DNA of 64,000 nt from Diphasiastrum complanatum (GCA_029204225.1 CM055107.1:48209971-48273970); one strand, 5' to 3'. Positions 1 through 10,867 are shown, counted from the stretch's first letter. Notes: generated by a model from the letters alone, not told the origin. Numbers and translations are program-made.

Positions 1-1297
1 AGATGGCACCATCAACAAGTATAAAGCAAGATTATGTGCCAAAGGATTTGCCCAAATCCATGGCCTTGATTATGAGGAGACCTTTGCACCCATTGCAAAG
101 ATGGTGACAATAAGAATTCTTATTTCTCTTGCCTGTTTCTTTACGTGGAAGGTGTTCCAATTAGATGTATCCAATGCTTTTTTAAATGGTTATCTTGAGG
201 AGTAGATCTATATGGAACAACCTCAAGGATTCATCAAGGATGAGTTCAAAGTGTGTTTGCTCTTCAAAAGTCTTTATGGACTCAAGCAAGCACCAAGATC
301 ATAGTATTCAATACTTAATTCTTTCCTTATCTCACTAGGATTTACTCTTTGTGACTATGATCTTTCCATGTATCTAAAGTTTGTTGATAGTAATATTGTC
401 ATTCTTCTAATTTATGTTGATGACATTATTCTTTGTGGAAGTTGTATCAAGCTAGTTGATGAAACCAAGCTAGCACTTGGATGTGAGTTTAAAATGCAAG
501 ATCTAGGAAAGATGCATTACATCCTAGGCCTAGAAATTGATTTTTATGAAAATCATGTCTTTATATGCCAATCTAGATATGCTCACTCTATGTTGAAAAA
601 ATTTCATATGGAAAATTCTAAGAGCATAGATACTCCAATGGAGCAAATTGTAAAAGATCCTAATAAAGGTGATGAAAGATCCTTTGAGGACATCACACTT
701 TTTATGCAAGATCCTAAGATCCATCATTGGAAGATGGCCAAGAGGATTTTAAGATATGTATCTTCATCTTGTGATTATGGTCTACTCTATAAAAGTGAAC
801 ATCTATCCATTATTGGCTACTCGGATTCGGACTTTGCAAGTGACAAGATGGATCGAAAGTCTATTAGTGCATACACTGTCTTTCTTGGAGGCAATCTTAT
901 ATCTTGGCTTTCCAGAAAGCAAGATACTATATCTCTCTCTTCATGTGAGACCGAGTACAAAGCACTCACTACAACTACCAAAGAAGTGCTTTGGATCAAG
1001 AGGTTATTAATGGAGCTAAAGTGCATCAAGGAGGATGATCTACCAATGATCAAGTGTGATAACATCTCGGCCCAAGCTCTTGCCAATAATCCCATATTTC
1101 ATGCAAGAAGCGAGCACATAGAAGTGGCACACCATTTTGTGAGAGAAAAGCTTATTGGAGGTGAAATCTATTTGGAGCTTGTCAACTCGTCCTCTTGTAT
1201 TGCCGATCTACTCACCAAGCCTTTGAGCAAAAGTGCTTTCATCAAGCATAGATCGAATCTTGGACTTATATCAAGATCAATGCTCAAATCTTCATAG
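1..1297 (+). pseudogene. Ty1/copia pol 3' part (reverse transcriptase and RNase H), copy P1
   Basis: Would encode the RT palm and RNase H of a copia polyprotein, which copy element RNA into DNA in cytoplasmic particles. Visible in one frame: ETFAPIAK and QLDVSNAFLNG near the start, the catalytic YVDD at 413-424, then SDSDFASD, DRKSIS, LSSCETEYKAL and NPIFHARSEHIEV of the RNase H region, ending at LTKPL and SRSMLKSS. Two in-frame stops (TAG at 203-205 and 302-304) and an 81-bp in-frame deletion at about 701, compared with the homologues at 26,883 and 56,265, kill it. The window edge cuts the 5' part. It keeps the family-typical P and A in the two opening motifs and a REKLI stretch after HFV, which the other two copies have changed or lost. 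It is therefore the deepest branch of the three. Confidence 0.95.
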
Positions 1298-1315
1298 ATA
1301 ATTTTTTAGGAGGAG

Positions 1316-1957
1316 TGTGAAGAATTGAAAAAGATTATCTATGTTAGATATAGGGGTCTTATGTTTTTATATCAAGCATCTAGGGGTAGGATGTTAATAG
1401 GACCAAATTTGGCATAGATGGCAAATTACCGATTTCCACTTGTACTGCCACTATTTAGCCAAAATAGAGTAAGAGGCTAAACTCATGCCAATAAGAGTGT
1501 AGACAAGTGTAATACTTTTGTTTCATGAAATTTAAGAGGTCCAACAGGATTTAGAGGTGGAACCTTGAGGGGTCCAATCGAATTTGAGGTTTGCCAATCA
1601 TAGTTAAGCATAGTGGTAGCTCGTGGATCTACTAGTATCATTGTACTTCTCATTTGGATATAATTGATTTTGAGATTGAGTGGATTTTGTGAGTAATTGG
1701 TTTTCTAGCTTTCTCTCTACCCGAGAGCTCATGATGATTTTTTATTTTTTACCCAAGGAGAGCAGCTTGTTTTTACTTAGATTATTTTTGGAACACTTCT
1801 GAGAGCTGGAAGTGATTGAATGCATGTAGTAGTGTGTTTTTGCCATAGAATCAAAGATAGATCTTGAATCTCAATCTAGTCTTGATCTTGGTGCATCTAC
1901 ACACCTTAGGAGATCACAAGTACATGTTGTGGACAGTCCACACGTGTGAAATCAACA
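1316..1957 (+). repeat. 3' LTR of copia copy P1 (642 bp)
   Basis: Starts TGTGAAGAATTG directly after the polypurine tract AGGAGGAG (1308-1315) and ends ATCAACA. The same 642-bp length is found at 26,223-26,864 and 55,605-56,246 in inverse orientation. It is followed by TCTCA (1958-1962), the complement of the TGAGA that flanks the other two copies, so all three occupy the same ancestral target. The end carries the palindrome CACACGTGTG (1941-1950), a G-box core, next to a near-palindrome TGTGGACAGTCCACA. Confidence 0.93.
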
Positions 1958-2535
1958 TCTCATTCACATGATAATAGAATAATTCAACCAGACGCTGCCA
2001 TGTAACCGACAAGATTCAGACATGCAAGCGCACGAGAGCCACCACTTTCCCTATGTGCACATGCGGACTTCCACGAAGATATGTCTCAAGGAGACATAAT
2101 ACACGAGGATGTGTGATTCACAATGCATGATCATGAGAGCAACATGGATGACATGATGGATGCATTCTTCACGAACCCACTCGAATTCACATTGACGAGG
2201 GAAGTAGAGATGATTCGTGGCTTGGCATCCAGTCCTTTGTACGATGGTGGACAAATGTCAAAGTTGTGAGTTTCTTTATTACTTTTAAATTTGCAAACTA
2301 AGTATGGATGGTCAGATGCGAGTGTCCTAGAGTTGTTTAGGTGAGCTTGTCTTTTGGTGTGCTATAGCTAAACTCAAATCTCGTTTTTATTTTCATGTGT
2401 TGTGAAAAACTATAACTAAGTATATGAATATATTGTCACAGTTTTCTTAAAAAAATGTTGCCTCCAAATAACACCATGGTGGCATCTCAGCAAGAAAACA
2501 AGAAAATGCTATCAGTGATCGGCATGGATTACCAT

Positions 2536-3025
2536 TGTCATGCCCATGATTGGTCTCAGGTAGCGTGTCTCTGCTAGGGACCGGTAGACCAACAACCCGT
2601 AAGTTAATTGTGACTATAAGGGAATTGGGGCCCTTATGTGTACATGGTCATAATGTTTGTAGGACTAAATACTTGATGGTGGATTGGTATGGGTCCATCA
2701 GTGAGTCATTGGGGAACTGGATGACATGGCCCAGATAGGCTGCGGAGGTGTCCAGTGAGGTGTCACAGTGCACTTACTAGTGGTGCATGGGCCTTGGAGG
2801 GTATAAGTATACCTGCTGGGATCTCACTAGTGTATGCTTAATAGCATGACTGATGGCAGGATGCTGCTGGTGTGATGCCATACTTCTCTTTGTGTTTGAT
2901 CCATAGCTTGGGGGCTAGATCCGTTTGATCTAGGTTTGTTGGGTTGGTTTGTCCACCATCAGGTTCCCTTGTGTTGCTTGTGATTGACATGCTTAGAATA
3001 GGATCCTTGGATTGAGGACTTTACA
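2536..3025 (+). repeat. LTR of a second retroelement with adjoining primer binding site
   Basis: A candidate 490-bp LTR running TGTCATGCCC to GACTTTACA. It is followed after one base by TGGTATCAGAGCCA (3027-3040), the standard primer binding site complementary to plant initiator-Met tRNA. A TATA-like GTATAAGTAT lies at 2801-2810. The right end is fixed by the primer site; the left end is inferred from the TG and from where a TG..CA unit fits. No second LTR is seen in either arm, so the element lost its 3' part before the arms were duplicated. The inverted counterpart is 54,539-55,026. Confidence 0.7.
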
Positions 3026-3040
3026 TTGGTATCAGAGCCA

Positions 3041-4540
3041 GTTCTAAGCTCATTTAGCCTCTGTGTTCAAGAGAAATCTCAAATTGTGGGGATTTTTCCA
3101 TTGTGTGATATGGAATCCTGACACTTTTTCGAGAATTCAATGGAGTTTGCAACAAAGTGGTGAAAGTGCGGATAATTCTTCCTGTGGATTTCCTGATTTG
3201 AAGTATAATCGGTTGTGTGGTAAGTGCACTACCAGGTATACAATCGGTTCAATTCTTAGACACTTCATATTGGTTTTCAGGAAGTAAATTTCCGGTTTTC
3301 AATTCAATTGTGTTGTCGTTTACTTCATTTGGGACACTTTTTCGTTAGCAACGGGATCAATAAGAGTAAATGATGGTTTTTGCGGCTTCTTGTTCATTAC
3401 ACAATGATTTAGGTGGTTTTGTTGGCTGTCTTTTGTTTTTTATCGAGCCAGTTTTGGCTTGAATTTGTGGAAAGCAAGAAAAGAAGCACAAACAAAGACT
3501 AATCACTGGTTGTGAGTGTTGGTGGATTTTTACAGGATTTTCATGAGGTTTTTATTGGATTTACAGGTTTATGCTATATTTTTCGGCAAATTGATTGTGA
3601 TTTGAATGGTATGAATTACAAGGAAAGGCAATCTGCAAATCTGAGAGTTTGGGAAAATTTGGGCAGCATCTACCCTATTTTCCAACCATAAGAAATCTAG
3701 TGTTTGTAAATCTGTAAAAGATTCTTGCTTATGCATTTGTGGAAACAATGTAAGGCTAAGCAAATTGTAAAAGCACCCTAGAATATCTGTATTCTGCCAA
3801 AAAAATAGCAGAAGAAGAGCATTTGCTTCAAGAAGAAACTAAACAAAGGTAAGCTTCAGTTTTTCTTGGTTTTGGAAGAAGATCAGATTGAGACAAATTA
3901 TGAGACCATCCGTTGAGGTATTAGCCTATCCATGTCATGGAAAGAAAAAAATCATCAATATGGTTCCAATCTCCTGAGAAAATGAATTGACGGCTCCATA
4001 AACTCGGCCAGTGGGCACGCCCTAAACCCTAAACCCGTAATGAGTTCAACCGAATGTAAATTTTTTTAAAATTTTTCAGTTTTCAAATAAATGGAGTGAA
4101 ATTCTTGTTAGGGGTGGCAAATATAAATTTGCCCGACATCACTCAGCAGTGATGGCCCCCTAAAGTGGGAAACGCATGGTTACAATTTTGGACCACGATG
4201 TGTTTCAAATTTCAACTAGGCACCAAACAGAATAAACTAAATGCAAAATCTATTTAATCGATAATCAGCCATTAGGATTTACAGCTTGGGCTTAAAAACA
4301 AAAAAAAATTTCGTGAGTAAAGCCCGTAAGTTGTTACTGACTGGATAAATCGTTGGCCAAGCTAATTTAGCTTATGCAACATCCCAGAATAAAAAAAGTG
4401 AATTTCGTCGAGCTTTTTTGCTTTGGGTAAGGCCTCCTCGTGGTGGAGGACGCAACCCATAGAAGTATGATTGGGCTGAATTCCTGGTGGAATTCTGTAA
4501 GGCTTTTTCACAATTGACGAATTAGATTCGCTTTGATTAA
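3041..4540 (+). other. Leader and internal remnant of the 2,536 element, no gene
   Basis: Sequence downstream of the primer binding site, with no recognisable gag or pol domain. The open frames are short and do not match element proteins. The whole stretch is repeated in inverse orientation at 52,460-54,530, except for about 514 bp (B 52,972-53,485) missing here at about 4,020-4,036. Confidence 0.6.
4020..4036 (+). repeat. Short interstitial telomere-type repeat at a deletion junction
   Basis: CCCTAAACCCTAAACCC, just over two plant telomere units. In the inverted duplicate, the sequence left of it (GGGCAC.CCCT) and right of it (CCCGTAATGAG) are 514 bp apart. Here they are joined through about 10 bp of AAACCCTAAA that the duplicate lacks at either side. 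Confidence 0.8.
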
Positions 4541-4545
4541 TTGCA

Positions 4546-4728
4546 ATGGGTAACCGAGAATGTGAATTCTTGGGATTTTTGGCCAAGGTGTCATGTTTTC
4601 AAAATCATGCACAGCCAGAAAGGACCCAGAAGCCTAAGATGGAAACTGAAATGGAACGAAAAAAGCTGTTTCTTGATGTGCTTGAAGCCCTGGGCGTACC
4701 AACACTATTTGTTAAGGACGAGAAATAG
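4546..4728 (+). CDS. Small open frame of unknown nature, kept in both arms
   Basis: Sixty codons from a true ATG, beginning MGNRECEFLGFLAKV and ending LFVKDEK, rich in charged residues and probably helical. The counterpart at 52,277-52,459 (minus) has the same length with eight residue changes, including conservative ones (R/K, V/I, T/S). I recognise no family. It lies inside the duplicated arm, downstream of the retroelement leader and 200 bp before the copia insertion. It could be a leftover exon, an element leader frame or chance. A frame this short surviving in two copies is weak evidence of coding. Confidence 0.25.
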   Translation: MGNRECEFLGFLAKVSCFQNHAQPERTQKPKMETEMERKKLFLDVLEALGVPTLFVKDEK

Positions 4729-4944
4729 CCGGTTCATTCTTCCCCATTTCTAAATCTGTCACTATGAGCCTTATGGTGACCGTAAATATTGTAAAAATAG
4801 ACGAAAGAATGTTTGTTTGAGTGAAGTTGAATTTTTTTATAAATTCCCAAGAACTTCATATACTTGTATTATTTTTTTAGACACTTTGATCAAGAAGTGG
4901 AGGGCCTTCGTGGCGGAAGAACCTGTGGTATGGGATGTAGGCTA

Positions 4945-5594
4945 TGTGAAAGATTGCAGATCCTTAAGATCCAATCTACTTGATTGATCTTTGGTTAGAA
5001 AGAGAAATACACTACCAATTTCACCAATGTAGAAAAATCAGCATCTACACACAATTTGAGATGCAAACACTAATAGAATCTGATCAAACTTGAATTAAAT
5101 GATTATGTACTGTTGCTGTCCATACAAAACCAGCAAGCTACTGTATTTCACACGTGTGGATCCAAAAATAGCAAATATAGATCATTCTACACATAGAATT
5201 GCAAGCAATCACCAAGATAGTGCACCAATGGATAGTAGAACCCAAGAGAACCATGTATAAGCATGAAATGAGATAGATAAGAGAGAAGATGACTCTCTCC
5301 ATGAGTTACATCCTTTTATAACAGGTCCAAATGCTATTTTGCCACTTGGCTTTCCCACCAAAATGCTAACCCTACCAATTTTGGGTCTAGATTCAATGTA
5401 CCCAACTTATTCAAATTGAATCTACTCAAACTCGCATTCTATCTTTCCCACACTTTCAAAAAGTGTTTATTCAAATGAAATTTAGACTAATGAACTTTGA
5501 AAAGTCAACCTCTAAGTCTAAAACAAGTTTTGGCCTCAATATGCCAAATACAGAAATATTGCAAAATGTGATGAAACTAGTTGAATCTTTCACA
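4945..5594 (-). repeat. 3' LTR of the 3.0-kb copia element
   Basis: Ends are TGTGAAAGATT and GAATCTTTCACA. By eye it differs from the 5' LTR at roughly two dozen positions, suggesting a moderately recent insertion. Read on the minus strand it has a good TATA box (TATAAAAG, complement of 5,313-5,320) ahead of an AG-rich stretch. It contains CACACGTGTGGA near 5,150, also found at the end of the unrelated 642-bp LTR family. Confidence 0.92.
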
Positions 5595-6180
5595 CTCCCT
5601 CTTCAACTAGTTTTAGCATAGATTTTGATAATACTCCAAGTGAAGTCCTATGCTTCATGAACAAGTCTTTTCCCAATGCTTTGGTGAAGATATCAGCTAC
5701 ACATTCCCTTGAAGACACATGTTGAAGATCCACCTCCTTTGCAATGACTCGCTCCCTCACAAAATGATATTGTATCTCAATATGCTTGCTCCTAGCATGA
5801 AAGATAGGATTGGATGCCATTCTTTGGGCTGATTGATTGTCACAAAAGATGATTGGGCTCTCTGAAAAATCCAGCAAGTGAAGATCCTTGATCATCCTCT
5901 TGATCCATACCATCTCCTTTGTGCAATGTGTAAGAGCTTTGTACTCGGCCTCACTAGATGACAATGAGATAGTGGCTTGTTTCTTTGACATCCATGATAT
6001 AGCATCATCACCTATGAAAATACAATAAGAACTAATGGATTTCCTATCCATTACATCTCCAGCATAGTCCGAATCTGAAAATCTAAAAAGATTAGGTGAT
6101 GATCCCTCATACAATATGCCAAAATCTCGAGTTCCAATGATGTACCTCAAAACTTCCTTTCCTAGCTTCCAATGCTCCTA
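5590..6180 (-). pseudogene. copia RNase H tail of the non-autonomous element
   Basis: C-terminal part of a copia polyprotein. It enters at EHWKLGKEVLRYIIGTRDFG and runs through FSDSDYAGDVMDRKS, ISWMSKKQATISLSSSEAEY, the CDNQSAQ motif, NPIFHARSKHIEI and ADIFTKALG to SMLKLVEEGV. It is open throughout. Its TGA stop is formed by the first bases of the 3' LTR, usual for a compact element. There is no ATG at the start: the frame is cut at about 6,180 by the internal deletion that removed RT and everything upstream. It cannot make a working RT, and an RNase H domain alone is unlikely to be translated. Confidence 0.9.
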
Positions 6181-6926
6181 GCATAGTTTTTGCCAATAGA
6201 ACTTTGATCCATCATAAGAATGATCTTCTTCCTAAGAATAGATCTCCTTTCAATGATCATGTAATGCTTAAAATAGAAACAACCATAATTGATATAGAGA
6301 ATAGTGTCCACTTGGGATGCTTCACTATTTCTTACATCAATTTTACATGTAAAAATGTGACTAGAACATGAAGAATCAAATAGAATGTAAATGAAATGAT
6401 TCCACCATGCTTCCAACTCTGAACTCTCTGGAAAAATACAGCAAACAAACAATAAATGTGAGTGATCAACTTTTGCTTGCATGTCTCCTCCTCCTTTGTC
6501 CTTTGTTGCCTTGTATCCACCATGATACTCCATGAATGAGCCTCCATCTTCATCTTGCCACAAGAAACCATCAAACCTAGGAAATCCATGAGTAGGTGAG
6601 TACGTAAATGATGCAAATCCAGCACCACATGACTCCATAAACCAAGTAGTTTGCACTAGTCCATCTTCAAGATCTACTTGACACAAGAAAATGACCATGA
6701 ATTCACCAAAAATTGACAATCTCCAAGTATTGGCACCAAGTAGCTCAACACTTGAGAACTTAGCCATGGATGAGTGACATAATGAACCTCCAATAGCTTC
6801 ATTTCCATCAGCAAAATCAGCCAAGAATGCTAGTACAAATCCAACATCAAAACAATGCTCACCAATGTAGCTAGTTTTATCATATCTTGACAATTTGCAC
6901 ACATCCACATGAAATTGCTCAAACAT
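6162..6926 (-). CDS. Unrecognised 254-residue frame inside the non-autonomous copia element
   Basis: Runs from an ATG at 6,926 (MFEQFHVDVCK) to a stop at 6,162, overlapping the RNase H frame in another phase at the deletion junction. No gag zinc knuckle, protease DSG, integrase or RT motif is present. Visible features are many aromatic and cysteine residues, a hydrophobic stretch (FGEFMVIFLCQV) and an acidic-glycine patch (WQDEDGGSFMEYHGG). It occupies the space where gag and pol would be, on the element's coding strand. It may be leader sequence that happens to be open, a captured host exon, or an element-specific protein. I cannot separate these. The length is notable for AT-rich plant spacer. 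Confidence 0.35.
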   Translation of the reverse strand: MFEQFHVDVCKLSRYDKTSYIGEHCFDVGFVLAFLADFADGNEAIGGSLCHSSMAKFSSVELLGANTWRLSIFGEFMVIFLCQVDLEDGLVQTTWFMESCGAGFASFTYSPTHGFPRFDGFLWQDEDGGSFMEYHGGYKATKDKGGGDMQAKVDHSHLLFVCCIFPESSELEAWWNHFIYILFDSSCSSHIFTCKIDVRNSEASQVDTILYINYGCFYFKHYMIIERRSILRKKIILMMDQSSIGKNYARSIGS

Positions 6927-7307
6927 GAGATAGAACAAGTAAAGTAAACTTGAACAACACTTCCTTGCTGCTCCTTTGACCTTACTTGACTCTTAAATAT
7001 GCTGCAAAAATAGATCCATAACACCTTTGTCAATTACCTCTCCTTTGATGCTCTTAGCTCCAAATTGCCAACTTCCCTTTTGACTAGTTGAAGCGCTTTG
7101 AGATCAACCTCTTGATTTTCAACTTGACCATCAAAGTACCGTAATTGAGCAAGTATATTGACCTATTTCGTGTTTTGATCTACAAAAGATCCAATCTACA
7201 AAAGCAAAAAATCCGATTTTGGTGTAGAATCCTCTCTAGCATGCTCTAGACTTGATATCTTCACCAAATTATTGATAGATCTGATTTCCTCATTCATAAC
7301 CTGAAAC

Positions 7308-7323
7308 ACAAGCTCTGATACCA
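7308..7323 (-). promoter_or_regulatory. Primer binding site, initiator-Met tRNA
   Basis: On the minus strand TGGTATCAGAGCTTGT starts immediately after the 5' LTR end. This is the standard copia site for priming minus-strand DNA synthesis, and it fixes the element's orientation. Confidence 0.93.
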
Positions 7324-7973
7324 TGTGAAAGATTTCAGATCTTTAAGATCCAATCTACTTGAATGATCTTTGGTTAGAAAGAGAAATACACTACCAATTT
7401 CACCAATGTAGAAAAATCAGCATCTACACACAATTTGAGATGCAAACACTAATAGAACTTGATCAAACTTGAATGAAATGATTATGTACTGTTGCTGTCC
7501 GTACAAAACCAGCAAGCTACTGTATTTCACACGTGTGGATCCAAAAATAGCAAATATAGATCATTCTACACATAGAATTGCAAGCAATCACCAAGATAGT
7601 GCACCAATGGATAGTAGAATCCAAGAGAACCATGTATAAGCATGAAATGAGATAGAGAAGAGAGGAGATGACTCTCTCCACGAGCTACATCCTTTGATAG
7701 CAGGTCCAAACCCTATTTGGACACTTGGCTTTCCCACCAAAATGCTAACCCTACCAATTTTGGGTCTAGATTCAATGTACCCAACTTATTCAAATTGAAT
7801 CTACTCAAACTCGCATTCTATCTTTCCCCCTTTTTCAAAAAGTGTTTATTCAAATAAAATTTAGACTAATGAACTTTGAAAAGTCAACCTCTAAGTCTAA
7901 AACAAGTTTTGGCCTCAATATGCCAAATATGGAAATATTGCAAAATGTGATGAAACTAGTTGAATCTTTCACA
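7324..7973 (-). repeat. 5' LTR of the 3.0-kb copia element
   Basis: The promoter-bearing LTR for the minus-strand transcript. At the position of the 3' LTR's TATAAAAG it reads TATCAAAG (complement of 7,692-7,699), so the TATA box appears damaged in the copy that would drive transcription. A G-box palindrome remains near 7,530. Confidence 0.92.
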
Positions 7974-7978
7974 GGCTA

Positions 7979-10319
7979 TTCCAAAATGAAGATCTGAACC
8001 TAACTGGATCAGTTGACCATAGTAAGGCCGTAAACCTTAGTGATGCCAAAAACTATCGGTCATAAAACGGGTGTTTTGTCAGAAATTTGAGATATTAGTC
8101 ATGACCCCTTTTTGGATATATCAAATTTACAAAACCGGAAACCCGACAAGCTATTTCTTTATAGAAGATATATTGGTGAATTTCTTAACACATTTATTAA
8201 CCCAAAAATTTGTGATTCCTTGGAAGGTAATACTGATTACCCGTTGACCATGGACGATGTCAGAGAAATGGTTAATGAAACCATTTTCTAAACTTAGTTT
8301 CTCTACTTAAATATTCAAGAAATCCTTTTCTGATTTACGGGTCAATTCTCAAGCTTGGTAATAACGAAGATCTTTTGTTAAAGTCATTGTGTTGGGACAT
8401 CATTGGTGTTTACTTACAATGATGCAACACTTCTTTTGGCTTTCAAGATTTTCTTGGATCTCTTCTTAGACTCTTCTCCTAGGCAAATCTTGATTGATCT
8501 GCACCCCTTAGAAACTTGTGTGGTTTCTTGTTAAAAAGGGGGAGAAGTAGGAAGAGAAGAGAATCATCAAGGAGAAGCATCTGTTAGAGAATCCAAGAGG
8601 AATATGTTATAGATGACAAACCTATTTTAGAGATCAGAAACGATAGGATATTCAGATATTATAGAATTCCTTTAAGGATTATAGTAGATTTCTGGTTTAA
8701 AGATTTAAGAAGGGAAATTTTTTTGAAAGTACTCTTGCAATAGAAAAGTGGCTGATAACAAGTCCGATTGATTTGTGTCAGAACTTGGTAATTCTATTGC
8801 AAGATGGTGGTTGTTGAACCCTATTCCTTGTTGAAAATAGTCAACTTGATCTTAGTATGGACTGAGATTCATGGGTTGATGCAAGGAAGGAAATTCATGC
8901 TAACAATATATTCTTTTGAGTGAATCTCCAGTTGAGATTTTGGATGTGAAATAGCACTCTTTGAGAAATATTCTCTCTTAGAGGATAACCAAGTTATAGG
9001 ATTCTCGGTTATGAAAGTGTTGTGTACAGATCTGGAGTTATCTGTAGAGATATGCTATGTGGTGAATCTTTGTAGGATCATTAAAACTTTTGGTACAAAC
9101 TCATAATCCTGTGGATCTACAAAGTATTATGTGAACTAAGTTTATTTGCATGCATAAACTAGTTGTTGGTACATAGGCATATTGATGAGAATTGTGTTTA
9201 AGACAATTTCTCGCTGGGTTATAGTAGTTTCTCATTGAGAATTGCTTATTGACCTAGAATTGATTTAGAATCAGGTTAAATGTGGTGTTTTGGTACTACA
9301 CCGAGACATTTAAATATTTTCTAAATCCGATACAACTGATCGAGTCAGAAGCGTTACTTCTGAGTTAGTTGTTGAAAATCAACAACAGAAATCTTATTTA
9401 TGATATTATTATTGAAATGTATTGCTTATAAGTCACAGCATTTATGAATCATTTTGGATTCATTTACAGATGGGTGTGCATACAATACCTGAAAAAATTT
9501 AAACTTATTTCTTCCCGTTCGGAAAGGATGTAATGCTATCCCGAAAGACTCAGGAGAGTTGGATACTTATTTGCCAAAAGTTAGAACTTCTCATAATGAG
9601 GTTTTGGTAAATCTTAATTTATTCTAAATTAGAACTTAAGAGGAAAACCTAGATGTATTCTAGATTAAGATCCTAACTTCGGAAGGACACTTTGTGCCAT
9701 GTCTAAAAGAAGGGCATTTTTTAGATTACAATCCTTATATTGGCACTGTGTGTGAGTTGTGAAAGTCTAGAACTTTTCACATGGAAAGGACTTTCAAGAA
9801 CAACTCATGTGTCTTTTAAGAATTGTAATGCACTCTCATGATGTACTCTTATGATATGGTATGGTTTTGGGAATTTGGAGAGTTGGGATTGTTGAATCTT
9901 AACTAAGATTCTAGGATATACCTAATCCATAAGAAAGGATTGTGATTGGTAGATTACCCCGGATGAATAAACAAGATAGTGGAATTTTGGTAATGACTGG
10001 CCATCTTACCAAATCGACTATTTTTATTTGGGTAAAGACCACGTCATTATTTGAGTATCTGTTTTGGCTTTACGGATTACCAAAGTGGCATTATGAACAT
10101 TCGTGATTCAAAGTTTGCTGGTCACTTTTGGTCGGCCGTATTTGCTAGACTAGATATGACTCTGAACTTAAAGTTCTTCTAATCATTGGTAGTTACCTTC
10201 TTTTATTGAGTGTAGGATAAGAATTCGATGAATTATGATTGACAAATCATAGTTCAGATTCTAGTTATACTTGATCGGTTAAAAGAAGGATTACCTACAA
10301 GATCAGAAGATCAGTTAGA
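7979..10319. other. Distal part of inverted arm 1, unassigned repeat sequence
   Basis: About 2.3 kb with no long open frame, matched in inverse orientation by 49,724-52,064. A purine run (AAAAAGGGGGAGAAG, 8,533-8,547) followed by a TG at about 8,582 resembles a polypurine tract and LTR start. The rest could therefore be LTR-like, but I find no partner. The piece 9,890-10,319 is also present at 25,716-26,118. Homology to the other copies stops at 10,319, where B and A continue into a copia RT fragment and this copy does not. Confidence 0.6.
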
Positions 10320-10555
10320 TATCTATTCATATTTTCTCCTCGAAGAGGTAAGCACCTTGATGGAGATTGGGTTATAGTAAGTATTTGGCTACCGGTTATA
10401 GTCTGTGCGTGCTTACATATAGTTTTAAACCTATATCACCCATTGCGGTAAAGACTCAGGCATTCTAGTTTTAGAAAGTAGCTTCTTTCCTACATGATGT
10501 GCAGGAAATGCTACGAATTGCATGTGAGAATGTCTAGTGTACCCAAGATGGGTAC

Positions 10556-10835
10556 CGTCATTATGCAAGTCTAAAAAGATCACCAAGAGACTTCCAAGTG
10601 GGGGACTGGGTATTTTTTGAGATTCTTGATGGATTCAAGTGTAATGTGTACTAGCTAGCATTACTAATTGTCCCCTAGATATAGAGGACCGTTTAAGATC
10701 TTGAAAAAGATCGGATTCTTAGCTTACCAATCAGAACTCCTGGATGGATCTCAAGTGTATCTCATATTTCACGTAAGCTGTCTCTGAAAGAGTCTACATG
10801 AAGGAGAGCATCTTAGATCTGGAGATCGATTGGAC
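10556..10835 (+). pseudogene. Ty3/gypsy integrase C-terminal fragment
   Basis: Reads RHYASLKRSPRDFQVGDWVF, then after a stop and a frameshift near 10,670 PRYRGPFKILKKIGFLAYQS and LIFHVSCL. These are the conserved end of gypsy integrase: the GDxVF motif, the 'SPRY.GPF.I' motif and 'HNVFHVS.L'. In a live element this module follows the DDE core and guides integration. Here it has at least two stops and one frameshift, with no RT or core upstream. It begins about 240 bp past the end of the duplicated arm. Confidence 0.75.
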
Positions 10836-10867
10836 CTGTTGGATGAATGATCGAGCGTGTTTAGGTT

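Larger units (their letters stand above)
4945..7973 (-). mobile_element. Non-autonomous Ty1/copia element, complete with LTRs and target duplication
   Basis: Two 650-bp LTRs (4,945-5,594 and 7,324-7,973), both TGTGAAAG to CTTTCACA, enclose 1,729 bp. GGCTA is duplicated exactly at 4,940-4,944 and 7,974-7,978. On the minus strand the order is 5' LTR, initiator-Met primer site (7,308-7,323) abutting the LTR, leader, a long open frame, an RNase H tail, a polypurine tract ending GAGGGAG, then the 3' LTR. Gag, protease, integrase and RT are missing, so it would depend on a partner in trans. The inverted duplicate has the unoccupied target with one GGCTA near 52,065. Insertion therefore happened after the arms were duplicated. 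Confidence 0.95.

Noticed and set aside
3569-3763. Minus frame repeated at 53,761-54,003
   Set aside because: Conservation reflects the inverted duplication. Lengths differ and no motif is present.
4020-4036. True chromosome end
   Set aside because: Just over two units, internal, flanked by ordinary duplicated sequence.
6332-6628. Second frame (98 codons) inside the non-autonomous copia
   Set aside because: Shorter overlapping phase of the 254-codon frame with no added support.
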